This document shows, in pieces, positions 35,626 to 43,897 of a stretch of DNA of 64,000 nucleotides (position 1 is its first letter; each line of letters begins with the position of its first letter). Both the position numbers and the translations under genes were made by a program. The notes beneath the pieces are model-generated. The model ran no database searches. It saw only the letters and a list, made by a program, of their open reading frames with translations, and was not told the DNA's origin. Where the stretch lies: assembly GCF_004138325.1 (NCBI RefSeq), contig NZ_SBLB01000002.1, positions 434,001-498,000 of the forward strand, given 5' to 3'. Source of the stretch: Spirosoma sordidisoli (GTDB lineage: Bacteria; Bacteroidota; Bacteroidia; Cytophagales; Spirosomataceae).

Positions 35626-36984
35626 ATGTTTAGGGAGCGATTTTTAAAATTTATTAACGAAAACAAGCTCATTGCTCCGCCCAATGCCGTATTGCTGGCC
35701 GTGAGTGGTGGACTCGACTCGATGGTGATGGCTCATCTGTTTCACCAGTCGGGTTTGCCGTTTGCCGTGGCCCATGTCAATTTTGGTTTACGGGGGGCTG
35801 AGTCAGACGCTGATGCTGCTTTTGTAGAAAACAGTGCGCAGGCATACGGGGTTCCGTTCCATCTGACACGGGTCGATACCGCTACCATTGCGGCCGGGCG
35901 CGGTATGTCTATCCAGATGGCCGCCCGCGATCTTCGCTATAGCTGGTTTACGGAACTCGTTCGCCAGCATGGGTATACAGCCGTGGCTACCGCTCATCAT
36001 CAGAACGATGTCCTGGAAACGATCCTGCTGAACCTGACGAGGGGTACCGGCCTAGCGGGGCTGCGCGGGATTTTGCCCCGACAGGGAGAGGTGATCCGGC
36101 CGTTGCTGTTTGCCACTCGCGATGAACTCGCTGCCTATGCCCACGAAGCGTCTACACCCTACCGGGAGGATAGCTCCAATGCCGATGATAAATATGCTCG
36201 TAATCGTATTCGGCATCGGGTGGTACCGGTTCTGACGGAGCTGAACCCGGCCTTGCTGACCGAGACCTTACCGCGCAGCCTGGAAAAACTCCGCGCTGCC
36301 GATCGTCTGCTGGAACACCAGCTGGCCCAAAGCTGGCAGGCCGTTGCTGAGCAGCAGGCTGGCCGGATCTGGCTTCCCGCTCATAAACTGATTGACGTAC
36401 GCGAGTCTGCTTTCCAGTTGGGCGAATGGCTCAGCTCCTATGGATTCAGGGCTGATCAGGTAAACGCCATGCTGGCCTGCCTCAGCCAGGCTACGGGTCA
36501 GGTATTCCAGTCGGCTAGCCACCGGGTCGTTCACGATCGGTTAGCGTCAGGACAAACGGGTTTGTCACTGGAGCCGCTGAGCCAGCTGGACGAGTACGCG
36601 ATTATACTGCATGACTGGCCCGTAGCCCCGATAGAGGTTGCCGAACAGTTTGAACTGGTAGTCGAACTCGTCGAGCGGACGGACGGATTTTCAATACCTG
36701 CCGACCCATCAGTAGCCTGCCTGGATGCCGACCAGCTGCGGTTTCCGCTGACCGTACGTCCCTGGCACCTCGGAGACCGGATTCAGCCATTGGGGATGAA
36801 GGGAACAAAACTAATTAGCGATCTCCTGAACAGTAATAAGCTGCCCCGCCTGGAGCGGGAACGCATCGCGGTGCTGGTATCAGATTCCGAAATAGCCTGG
36901 GTGATTGGGCATCGGATCAGTCACCGATTCCGGATAACGGAACAGACCCGGCGGATCGCACAATTTAATTGGCGTCAGAAGTGA
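35626..36984 (+). CDS. tilS: tRNA(Ile)-lysidine synthetase
   Basis: 452 residues. Modifies C34 of the minor isoleucine tRNA to lysidine so that it reads AUA. N-type ATP pyrophosphatase loop LAVSGGLDSMVMAHLF with SGGLDS at 27-32, then HVNFGLRG, TAHHQNDVLETILLNLTRGT and the tail of the catalytic domain DDKYARNRIRHRVVPVL. The C-terminal TilS substrate-binding domain has RPWHLGDRIQPLGMKGTK and KLISDLL. The gene begins 42 bases from the divergent OstA-like gene. Confidence 0.95.
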   Translation: MFRERFLKFINENKLIAPPNAVLLAVSGGLDSMVMAHLFHQSGLPFAVAHVNFGLRGAESDADAAFVENSAQAYGVPFHLTRVDTATIAAGRGMSIQMAARDLRYSWFTELVRQHGYTAVATAHHQNDVLETILLNLTRGTGLAGLRGILPRQGEVIRPLLFATRDELAAYAHEASTPYREDSSNADDKYARNRIRHRVVPVLTELNPALLTETLPRSLEKLRAADRLLEHQLAQSWQAVAEQQAGRIWLPAHKLIDVRESAFQLGEWLSSYGFRADQVNAMLACLSQATGQVFQSASHRVVHDRLASGQTGLSLEPLSQLDEYAIILHDWPVAPIEVAEQFELVVELVERTDGFSIPADPSVACLDADQLRFPLTVRPWHLGDRIQPLGMKGTKLISDLLNSNKLPRLERERIAVLVSDSEIAWVIGHRISHRFRITEQTRRIAQFNWRQK

Positions 36985-37140
36985 CGATTGCCCCGAATGA
37001 TCGTTCTAAAAATTGTACTTTTAATGTTCGTTATGGGCTGGTTTCGCTAACAACCACTGCTCTTTATACCGTTTGGAAATTCTGGCATTTATTTTGATAG
37101 TATCAGTCAAAAGCCCATCTTAATTAACGAAAATATACTC

Positions 37141-39432
37141 ATGAACCGATTTATACGGGTTTTGCTGTTTGCAGGACTGGCCTTTTGGAGCCTGAACAGT
37201 CAGGCGCAAAGCGCGCGGTTGCGGACAGCAAACAAGCAGTTCGATAACTATAGTTACGTCAGCGCAGTACGGGCCTATGAGGAGTTTTTACGGGCCGATA
37301 AGAAGAAAGAGCCTGCTGAAACCCGCGAGGCCATGACCAAGCTGGGCTACAGCTACCGCAAGCTGCAGGATATGCGTAATGCCGAACGCGTATACGGCGA
37401 TCTGGTAAAAGAATATACCGACCTCGATAGTGAAGTGTACCTCTACTACGCACAGGCTCTGGCGGCCAACGGAAAATACCGCGATTCGCAGAAGATGTAC
37501 AGCCAGTACGGCGAAAAACAGGCGCAGGACCTGCGTGGCCGTCGATTTACGGTGTCTTACATGGATATGGGGCGATTCTACCAGGACTCGTCGTCGTATC
37601 GTTTGTATGACTTGCCAATCAACTCCAGACAGGCCGATTTCAGTCCGATGTATTACAAGAACGGACTTGTTTTCGTGTCGGCGCGTGACGAGTCAGGGGC
37701 GGTGAAACGGGTGTTCAACTGGAACCAGACGCCCTTCCTGGATCTGTATTTTCATCCTGATACCAACCAGCTGCGTGTGCCGGGCTCGGTGGTAACCCGA
37801 ACAACGGGGGCTGCCGTCCTGGGCGGAGGTGGAGACGGCAAAGCACCAACCACCGAGGTAATAGAAGAGCCGCAGAAACTGACCAAAGCTGAAATATTCA
37901 ACAAGACCCTGAACACCAAGTACCATGAGGGGCCGATGACGTTCACCAAAGATCAGAACTTTATCGTCTTTACCCGGAACAATACCAGCAAAGGAAAATC
38001 CGGAAAAAGCTCAGACGGGGTAAAGAAACTGAAATTGTATTCTTCCGTGAACAAGGGTGGTAAGTGGGTTGATATTAAGGAGTTACCCTTTAACAGTAGC
38101 GAGTATTCCGTGGGCCACCCGGCATTCTCGCCAGACAATACAAAACTGTATTTCGTATCCGACATGCCCGGTGGATTCGGGGGTACTGACATCTACGTCG
38201 TTGAATTCAATCCCAGTAGTGGCGAGTGGGGCACCCCCGTCAATATGGGTAAGGAGATCAATACCGAGGGGAACGAGATGTTTCCGTTTGCCGACGAAGG
38301 CGGAAACCTTTATTTCTCATCAGACGGCCATGAAGGATTAGGTGGACTTGACGTATTCTATGCTGAGCTCCGCGATGGTGTGGCCTACAAAGGGGTTCAG
38401 AACGCCGGCGCACCGATCAACTCCGAAAAAGATGATTTTGGGTTCATTACAGACCGGACCCGGACCAGTGGCTATTTCAGCAGCAACCGTAAAAAAGGCG
38501 TTAGCGACGACGATATCTATGCGTTCCGCCGTACGTGTAAACAGCTGAACATCCTGGTCTTCGATGCTAAAACGGGATCCCCGCTCGAAAACGCGGATGT
38601 CCGTATCCTGCGCAATGGCGTCAACCAGGATCTGCGGATTACCAACATAGAAGGCCGCACGGATCTGTGCATCGATACGAACACCGAATACGAGTTTAAG
38701 GCCATCAAAGAAGGGTTCGCCATGAACAGTGCCCGGTATTCGACAATGACCCAGTCGCCCCGAGCCGTGATGGAAATCAAAATCTATCTCGAACGCTCTG
38801 AGAACACGATTGTGAAGGGGGTTGTCAAGACCGAGGTGAACCAGCAGCCGGCTCCCGGGGTGAAAGTAACGCTGCGTAACGACAAGGATAAGTCGGAGCA
38901 AACGGTCATTACCGGTCCTGACGGCGGATATGAGTTTAATACCAAGCCCAACGCTCCGTATACCATTACGGCCCAGAAAGAACGCTACGCTACCAAGAAA
39001 ACGCAGTACACGACGAAAACGAAACGCAACGCAAAAGTCATTACCGATTCGCTCGGTCTGTATGGGGTTGGCGACGTGTTCCAGCTGAAAAACATCTATT
39101 ATGATCTCAATAAGTTCTTCATCCGTCCTGATGCGGCTCGCGAGCTCGATCACGTACTGGCCATTCTGAAAGAGTATCCGCAGATGCAGATCGAGCTGCG
39201 GTCCCATACCGACGCCCGGGCTACCGATACCTACAACATTCGGTTGTCAGAGAACCGGGCGCGGGCGGCCATGGATTATCTGGTTGCGCGGGGTATAGCC
39301 GCCAGCCGGTTAATGGCCCGCGGCTATGGCGAAGCTGAAATTCTGAACGGCTGCGTCGATGGCGTGAACTGTACGGAAAGCGAGCACCAGCAAAACCGAC
39401 GAACCGAGTTCAAAGTACTGGCCGTGCAATAA
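37141..39432 (+). CDS. OmpA family protein of PorE type (TPR, propeller, CRD, OmpA)
   Basis: 763 residues with signal peptide MNRFIRVLLFAGLAFWSLNSQAQ. Order of domains: TPR-like helices (25-140; YVSAVRAYEEFLRADKKKEP), PD40 propeller (150-470; GHPAFSPDNTKLYFVSDMPG, NLYFSSDGHEGLGGLDVFY), two carboxypeptidase-regulatory-like folds (about 470-640) and a C-terminal OmpA domain (NIYYDLNKFFIRPDA, RSHTDARATDTYNIRLSENR, RRTEFKVLAV). This arrangement is that of PorE, which anchors the type IX machine to peptidoglycan. Bacteroidota often have several paralogues, so PorE itself is not certain. Confidence 0.88.
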   Translation: MNRFIRVLLFAGLAFWSLNSQAQSARLRTANKQFDNYSYVSAVRAYEEFLRADKKKEPAETREAMTKLGYSYRKLQDMRNAERVYGDLVKEYTDLDSEVYLYYAQALAANGKYRDSQKMYSQYGEKQAQDLRGRRFTVSYMDMGRFYQDSSSYRLYDLPINSRQADFSPMYYKNGLVFVSARDESGAVKRVFNWNQTPFLDLYFHPDTNQLRVPGSVVTRTTGAAVLGGGGDGKAPTTEVIEEPQKLTKAEIFNKTLNTKYHEGPMTFTKDQNFIVFTRNNTSKGKSGKSSDGVKKLKLYSSVNKGGKWVDIKELPFNSSEYSVGHPAFSPDNTKLYFVSDMPGGFGGTDIYVVEFNPSSGEWGTPVNMGKEINTEGNEMFPFADEGGNLYFSSDGHEGLGGLDVFYAELRDGVAYKGVQNAGAPINSEKDDFGFITDRTRTSGYFSSNRKKGVSDDDIYAFRRTCKQLNILVFDAKTGSPLENADVRILRNGVNQDLRITNIEGRTDLCIDTNTEYEFKAIKEGFAMNSARYSTMTQSPRAVMEIKIYLERSENTIVKGVVKTEVNQQPAPGVKVTLRNDKDKSEQTVITGPDGGYEFNTKPNAPYTITAQKERYATKKTQYTTKTKRNAKVITDSLGLYGVGDVFQLKNIYYDLNKFFIRPDAARELDHVLAILKEYPQMQIELRSHTDARATDTYNIRLSENRARAAMDYLVARGIAASRLMARGYGEAEILNGCVDGVNCTESEHQQNRRTEFKVLAVQ

Positions 39433-39459
39433 CGCAGTAACCAGAGACAATCTATACAC

Positions 39460-39508
39460 GGGGTCCGCAAGCCCATCAGCCGGTTCGTCTGATGGGCTTG
39501 CGGACCCC
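39460..39508. terminator. long hairpin after the PorE-like gene
   Basis: Perfect 20-bp inverted repeat (39460-39479 with 39489-39508) with a 9-base loop, 28 bases past the stop codon. It is followed by ATCGCTAT, so it lacks a T-run. Confidence 0.7.
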
Positions 39509-39575
39509 ATCGCTATTGGCAGGCTCAGTAAACACTTCTTTCGCCTGAGCGGTTAGGTCTGGTAAACTCAACAGC

Positions 39576-40307
39576 ATGCGATTCAGGGATAAAGTGTGTA
39601 TTGTTACCGGGGCAACCTCGGGTATTGGCCGGGCCACGGCCGAACGAATGGGCGAAGAGGGTGGAAAAGTGCTGGTGATCGGGCGCGACGAAGCGGATGG
39701 TCAGCAAGTTGTCCATACGATTGCAGGCAAAGGGGGCGAAGCTCGATTCGTTGCGGCTGATGTATCCGATCCGGAGGCCGTTGAGTCGGCGGTTCAGCAG
39801 GCCGTTTCGGCCTGGGGGCGGGTAGACGTTCTGGTCAATAATGCCGCCATGATGACGTTTACGCCCATCGTAGATCTGTCGCTGGAAGACTGGGATAAGG
39901 TGATGAACACCAACCTGCGCTCGGTATTCCTGTTCTGCAAGTATTGCATTCCGCATATGCAGGGAGGGGCCATTGTTAACATCAGCTCGGTACATGCCCA
40001 CGAGACCACACCCAACGTTATTCCTTACGCTACGAGCAAGGGAGGGATGGAGGCTTTCACCCAGGGTGTTTCCCAGGAGTACGACCGGACCAGGGTGCGG
40101 ATAAACTGCATAGCGCCCGGAGCCATCGATACGCCCATGCTCTGGGACAACCCAAACGTGAAAAATGGCCAGGAGAAAGTAGACCGCGCCAACGTGGGTC
40201 AGCCCGAAGATATCGCATCGGCGGTATGCTATCTGGCCTCCGACGAAGCCCGGTTTATCCATGGCACTACGCTGGTCGTTGACGGAGGTACCCTTAAAAA
40301 ACTTTAA
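39576..40307 (+). CDS. SDR family oxidoreductase
   Basis: 243 residues. Classical short-chain dehydrogenase: nucleotide site TGATSGIGRATAE, LVNNAAMMTFTP, catalytic Ser in NISSVHAHET and YATSKGG (Tyr/Lys), then CIAPGAIDTPM and the C-terminal YLASDEARFIHGTTLVVDGG. Substrate unknown. It converges on the DinB gene with a four-base overlap. Confidence 0.93.
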   Translation: MRFRDKVCIVTGATSGIGRATAERMGEEGGKVLVIGRDEADGQQVVHTIAGKGGEARFVAADVSDPEAVESAVQQAVSAWGRVDVLVNNAAMMTFTPIVDLSLEDWDKVMNTNLRSVFLFCKYCIPHMQGGAIVNISSVHAHETTPNVIPYATSKGGMEAFTQGVSQEYDRTRVRINCIAPGAIDTPMLWDNPNVKNGQEKVDRANVGQPEDIASAVCYLASDEARFIHGTTLVVDGGTLKKL

Positions 40308-40828
40308 GACCAGCGTATAATGCGCGCGGTAACGGAAAGCTGGCCGACATGCCTCATGGTATGCTCGGCCGCGTGTACGTATAGCCCGATGAGGGTAGAC
40401 GGAAGCTGCGCCCGGCCAACGCCCCGTACTTCGGTCAGGGTGCTCTGATCGGTTTGCCTGAGTTGCAGCAGCGCTTCGTCAACCTGCTGGTTAAACCGAC
40501 GGACCAGGTCGACAGTCGTCAGAAATGACCCGGTTGGCGTGCTCTCCATCGACAAATCATTCAACTGACTCGATGACAGCTGCTCCCCCCGTGCGTACGT
40601 AAACATGCGGTCGAGAACGCCCGAAAGGTGCTGTAGATGAAAGCCTACCGAAGCGACGTTTCCGGGCTGCTCGCGCAGGAGCGCATCCGGGAAGCCGTCC
40701 ATAAGCGAGTTGACTTCTTCGCGGGCCTGCAGCAGGGCATGAGCAACGGGCTGCAACAGGGCTGGCATATCGGGTAGAGGCCCGCGGAGCCAGACTTCAA
40801 GGTGGTTGAGAGGAATCATGGTTTTCAT
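40304..40828 (-). CDS. DinB family metal-binding protein
   Basis: 174 residues. Four-helix DinB/YfiT fold with the expected His set: GFHLQHLSGVLDRMF (first His) and YVHAAEHTMRHVGQL (second pair), which would bind a divalent metal. Family members include thiol-dependent transferases such as bacillithiol S-transferase BstA, but many are unknown. The gene follows an SDR gene by 24 bases on the same strand and may be the last gene of a run that begins with the ATP-grasp-like gene. Confidence 0.88.
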   Translation of the reverse strand: MKTMIPLNHLEVWLRGPLPDMPALLQPVAHALLQAREEVNSLMDGFPDALLREQPGNVASVGFHLQHLSGVLDRMFTYARGEQLSSSQLNDLSMESTPTGSFLTTVDLVRRFNQQVDEALLQLRQTDQSTLTEVRGVGRAQLPSTLIGLYVHAAEHTMRHVGQLSVTARIIRWS

Positions 40829-40852
40829 AACGTAGAGGCCCGATGACCTGAC

Positions 40853-41638
40853 TCAAATGACGGTGCCGCCATCGGCATAAAACAGACTACCGGTGCTATA
40901 AGAAGAAGCATCGGCGGCTAGAAATAAGGCCAGGGGGCTGATTTCATCGGTTGTTCCCATGCGGGCAATGGGTAACCGTTTGGTAAAGTGGTCCAGGATC
41001 TTTTCGTCCTGCCAGAGCGCCTGGCTGAATTTGGTCTTGATCAGGCCCGGACAAATGGCGTTGACGCGTATCCCATCCGGGCCCCATTCTTTGGCCAGCA
41101 CCTTGGTCAGCATGTTGAGGCTGGCTTTGCTGACGCTGTACATACCCAGACCCGGATCGGGTGTGTGGCCGGCAATGCTGCTCATCATAATGATACTGCC
41201 CCCGCCCCGGGCTTTCATGCTCGGGTAACACAGCTTACTCAACTCGAAGGGGGCTTTGACGTTAGCCTGCATAATCTTGTCGAAGGCGGCTCCGTCGCAG
41301 TCGAGCGAGGGGCCGAAGACGGGGTTCGAGGCTGCGTTGTTTACCAGTATGTCTATGCCGCCGTAGGTAGATATGGTCTTTTCTACCAGTTGCCCCAGCT
41401 GACTCATGTCGCCGACATGGGCCGCCACGCCGGTGGCTTCGCCCCCCTGGGCTCTGATGTCCTCGGCAAGGACGTCGCAGGCGTCCTGCTTCCGGCTGCT
41501 GACGATGACGTGAGCGCCAAATCTGGCGTATAAACGGGCTATGTCTTCGCCGATTCCTTTGCTGGCTCCGGTAATGATGGCTACTTTACCGGTCAGGTCG
41601 AAGATGGCTTTTTCAGTAAGATGAGGTTGGGTTTGCAT
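40853..41638 (-). CDS. SDR family oxidoreductase
   Basis: 261 residues. TGASKGIGEDIARLYARFG, GDMSQLG, LVNNAASNPVFGP, MMSSIAGHTPD and YSVSKASLNMLTK are the SDR nucleotide site and Ser-Tyr-Lys centre; NAICPGLIKTKF and LAADASSYSTGSLFYADGG close the fold. Similar to FabG-like and dehydrogenase/reductase family member 4 types; substrate unknown. It lies 35 bases after the ATP-grasp-like gene and 24 before DinB, so these three may be co-transcribed. Confidence 0.93.
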   Translation of the reverse strand: MQTQPHLTEKAIFDLTGKVAIITGASKGIGEDIARLYARFGAHVIVSSRKQDACDVLAEDIRAQGGEATGVAAHVGDMSQLGQLVEKTISTYGGIDILVNNAASNPVFGPSLDCDGAAFDKIMQANVKAPFELSKLCYPSMKARGGGSIIMMSSIAGHTPDPGLGMYSVSKASLNMLTKVLAKEWGPDGIRVNAICPGLIKTKFSQALWQDEKILDHFTKRLPIARMGTTDEISPLALFLAADASSYSTGSLFYADGGTVI

Positions 41639-41673
41639 GGGTACCTAAGGTGAAGGGTTGGGTGGGACGTGCC

Positions 41674-42885
41674 CTATTTTTCGAAGAAACAGACTGTGCC
41701 GCCGACCCAGTCTTTGTTTTTGTTGAAATTGACCCCGATCATCTCACCCCGGCTCAGGCGGGCCAGGTTCGTGAGCAGGGTAGGACGTGCGTCGCCCTTA
41801 GGCCAGATAAAGAGCATCCGTATTTCGCATTTCACCAGCCCATCGGGCGATTGGATAACGGGGTCGTAGGTTACCTTGTGTTGCAGCAGGTACCCGGCAC
41901 GCTGGTCGGCCGGTATAGACGCCAGATCGTCGGGGGTTATGTTGATCTTGACGCCACTGCCTGCAAAGGAGAATAGCGGTTTCAATACATAATTCTCCAG
42001 GTCTGCCGGATACTCATTTAAGTCTGACAGGTAATGGCTGGCCGGAATAAATGGACTTTTGAGCAGAGGTAGGGTGTACTTGCTGATCCGGAAGAACCAG
42101 TTGGGGTGGCCGACCCACTCAACATGGACGTCGTCAGTGAGCTTGAAATCCGTTTGAAGGTCCGGGAAATTGCGCAGGTCGTCGAAAATCAGTCTGTTAT
42201 AGATGCGACGGATCGGGACCATCCGGCCGTCACGCTCGTAGAGAAGCTGTCGCCCTTCCTTGCGGATTTTGGTCAGACATACGGCCTTCACCCCAATCGC
42301 TTTTTCGGTCAGCGCAAAATCGACGCGTGTCTTTTGTTTTTCCGGGAATATTTCGAGCAGAATCACCTCCTCCGGGTTGCAGTTGCCCACGATCAGCTGC
42401 CGGAGCGCCTGCGTGTATTCGTCGTTTGTGGCAACCGAAAACAGGTGCGAGAGTTCGTCTGGTACGGGGTAATAGGCGCGGAACTGACTGGCCAGATAGG
42501 GCTGAAAAGCATACAGAGACGGAAAGCCCTGCAGTTCGATCAGCTGGGGAGTTAGTTCACCCTGCTCGTCACGGCAAACCGCAAAGTCGACCGCCAGAAA
42601 CTGGGTGTGTGCGCCCGGACCATCGAGGGGCTCATGGGGAACCCGCGCTTCGTTCGGAATGGCTCCTTCGGTCTGTTCGCGAAAGCTGGGCTGAGTAATG
42701 CCATCGACGATGTCGTCACAAGCCCTAAGAAGCTTGTTGGTCAGTACCCGGGGAACGAAAATGGGCGTTTCGGCCACACGGAAGTCCAGCTGACCAGGAA
42801 AATCCGATTCGATTTGAGCTAAGAAAGCCCGGTATTTTTCCGGGCTGAAGGCTTGGTTAAAGGCTATACGGGCGGAGTGAATCAT
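41674..42885 (-). CDS. ATP-grasp-like protein of unknown function
   Basis: 403 residues, no signal peptide. The C-terminal half looks like an ATP-grasp nucleotide site: YVLKPLFSFAGSGVKINIT resembles the KP...G-G-GV loop, YLLQHKVTYDPVIQ follows, then KCEIRMLFIW and a closing GVNFNKNKDW. The N-terminal part contains DFAVCRDEQGELTPQLIELQ, which resembles the acidic strand seen in circularly permuted ATP-grasp proteins. Such enzymes join carboxylates to amines. It follows a GATase and a GCS2-type ligase on the same strand, though a hairpin lies between. The family assignment is by pattern only. Confidence 0.6.
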   Translation of the reverse strand: MIHSARIAFNQAFSPEKYRAFLAQIESDFPGQLDFRVAETPIFVPRVLTNKLLRACDDIVDGITQPSFREQTEGAIPNEARVPHEPLDGPGAHTQFLAVDFAVCRDEQGELTPQLIELQGFPSLYAFQPYLASQFRAYYPVPDELSHLFSVATNDEYTQALRQLIVGNCNPEEVILLEIFPEKQKTRVDFALTEKAIGVKAVCLTKIRKEGRQLLYERDGRMVPIRRIYNRLIFDDLRNFPDLQTDFKLTDDVHVEWVGHPNWFFRISKYTLPLLKSPFIPASHYLSDLNEYPADLENYVLKPLFSFAGSGVKINITPDDLASIPADQRAGYLLQHKVTYDPVIQSPDGLVKCEIRMLFIWPKGDARPTLLTNLARLSRGEMIGVNFNKNKDWVGGTVCFFEK

Positions 42886-42918
42886 CGGTATGTCAATTCA
42901 TGACAAAGTAGAGTAGCC

Positions 42919-42946
42919 AAAACAAGCCAGCTGGCTGGCTTGTTTT
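42919..42946 (-). terminator. hairpin between GATase and ATP-grasp genes
   Basis: A 13-bp perfect stem (AAAACAAGCCAGC / GCTGGCTTGTTTT) with a two-base loop. On the minus strand the stem ends in TTTT, so it may be a weak terminator that lowers, not stops, transcription into the next gene. Confidence 0.7.
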
Positions 42947-42960
42947 GAGCCTTGGTTCAG

Positions 42961-43785
42961 CTAGTTGATAACCAGTTCCTGAGTGGCTGCCTGCGAACGA
43001 ACGGCCTGACGGATGAAGCCCGGCAGAATAACCGACTCGGTCAGGGCAATCTTGTTGGGATCCTGCAGGTAGGTCATCATTTCGTCGTACTTCGTCTGGC
43101 CGAAGTTGGCTACGATCTGCTTTCGCTTCTCGTCAGACAGGAAATACCGGAGCATCCCCTCGTCGTCGGCTTCGGGGTGAAACTGAGTTCCTACAATTTC
43201 GGGCGAGAACCGGATGCCCATCAGCGCCCGGGGAAGTTTTACATGGGGTCTGATTTTTTCCAGGCAGAGAATACTGGCGCCCATATCTTCGATACGCTCC
43301 AGATCGGGTTTCAGAACCTGGTAGTCGCGCGAGTCAACGGCGTAGAACGGTTCGGGCAACCCGGCAAAAACGGGATCGCTGATGCCTTCGTCGGTTTTAT
43401 GGATCGGGAAAATTCCGAACGAGGTCGATTTACGGCGGCTCAGTTCGCCCAGATTCAGATGTCTGGTCACGAGCTGGAACGAATGACAGATCAGGAACAC
43501 ATGCTTTTTGCGTTCGTTCTGACGGTTCCAGTCGAAAAGCTGATCAATCAGTTGGAAGTAGGGCTGCTCCCAGGCTTCTTCAGACGGGAGTGGGCTACCC
43601 GGGCCGCCAGACGAGATGTACAGGTCGTAATCCAGACCCGGTATTTCGTTATTGCCCCGAACGTTAAAGATATCGAAGGCCAGTTCAGTATGATCGTTTC
43701 CCTGCACGGTACGGATCGCGTGCAAAATACAACGCATCCCCTCATTGGGATGGTTGTTATTCATGTCCAGAACGGCAATTTTCAT
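42961..43785 (-). CDS. stand-alone class I glutamine amidotransferase
   Basis: 274 residues from ATG 43785 (MKIAVLDMNNNHPNEGMR). Class I GATase fold: oxyanion loop YISSGGPGSPLP, nucleophile Cys in FLICHSFQLVTRH and His-Glu dyad in GTQFHPEADDEGML. The elbow is CHSFQL rather than the usual CxGxQ. No synthetase domain is attached, so its ammonia should pass to a partner. The GCS2-type ligase lies 112 bases upstream and the ATP-grasp-like gene 75 bases downstream, both on the same strand. Confidence 0.87.
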   Translation of the reverse strand: MKIAVLDMNNNHPNEGMRCILHAIRTVQGNDHTELAFDIFNVRGNNEIPGLDYDLYISSGGPGSPLPSEEAWEQPYFQLIDQLFDWNRQNERKKHVFLICHSFQLVTRHLNLGELSRRKSTSFGIFPIHKTDEGISDPVFAGLPEPFYAVDSRDYQVLKPDLERIEDMGASILCLEKIRPHVKLPRALMGIRFSPEIVGTQFHPEADDEGMLRYFLSDEKRKQIVANFGQTKYDEMMTYLQDPNKIALTESVILPGFIRQAVRSQAATQELVIN

Positions 43786-43897
43786 CGGATAAACTGTAAA
43801 ATGAAGACTGAATACTGGCGCCGGGCTACGGGCCAAAAAAAGGGGGTAAGCCGCTTCTCAGCCCGCTGGCCGGGAGCCTTGTACGTGTCAATATCAA

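Noticed and set aside
38338-39207. 289-codon open frame on the minus strand
   Set aside because: Antisense to the CRD and OmpA parts of the PorE-like gene.
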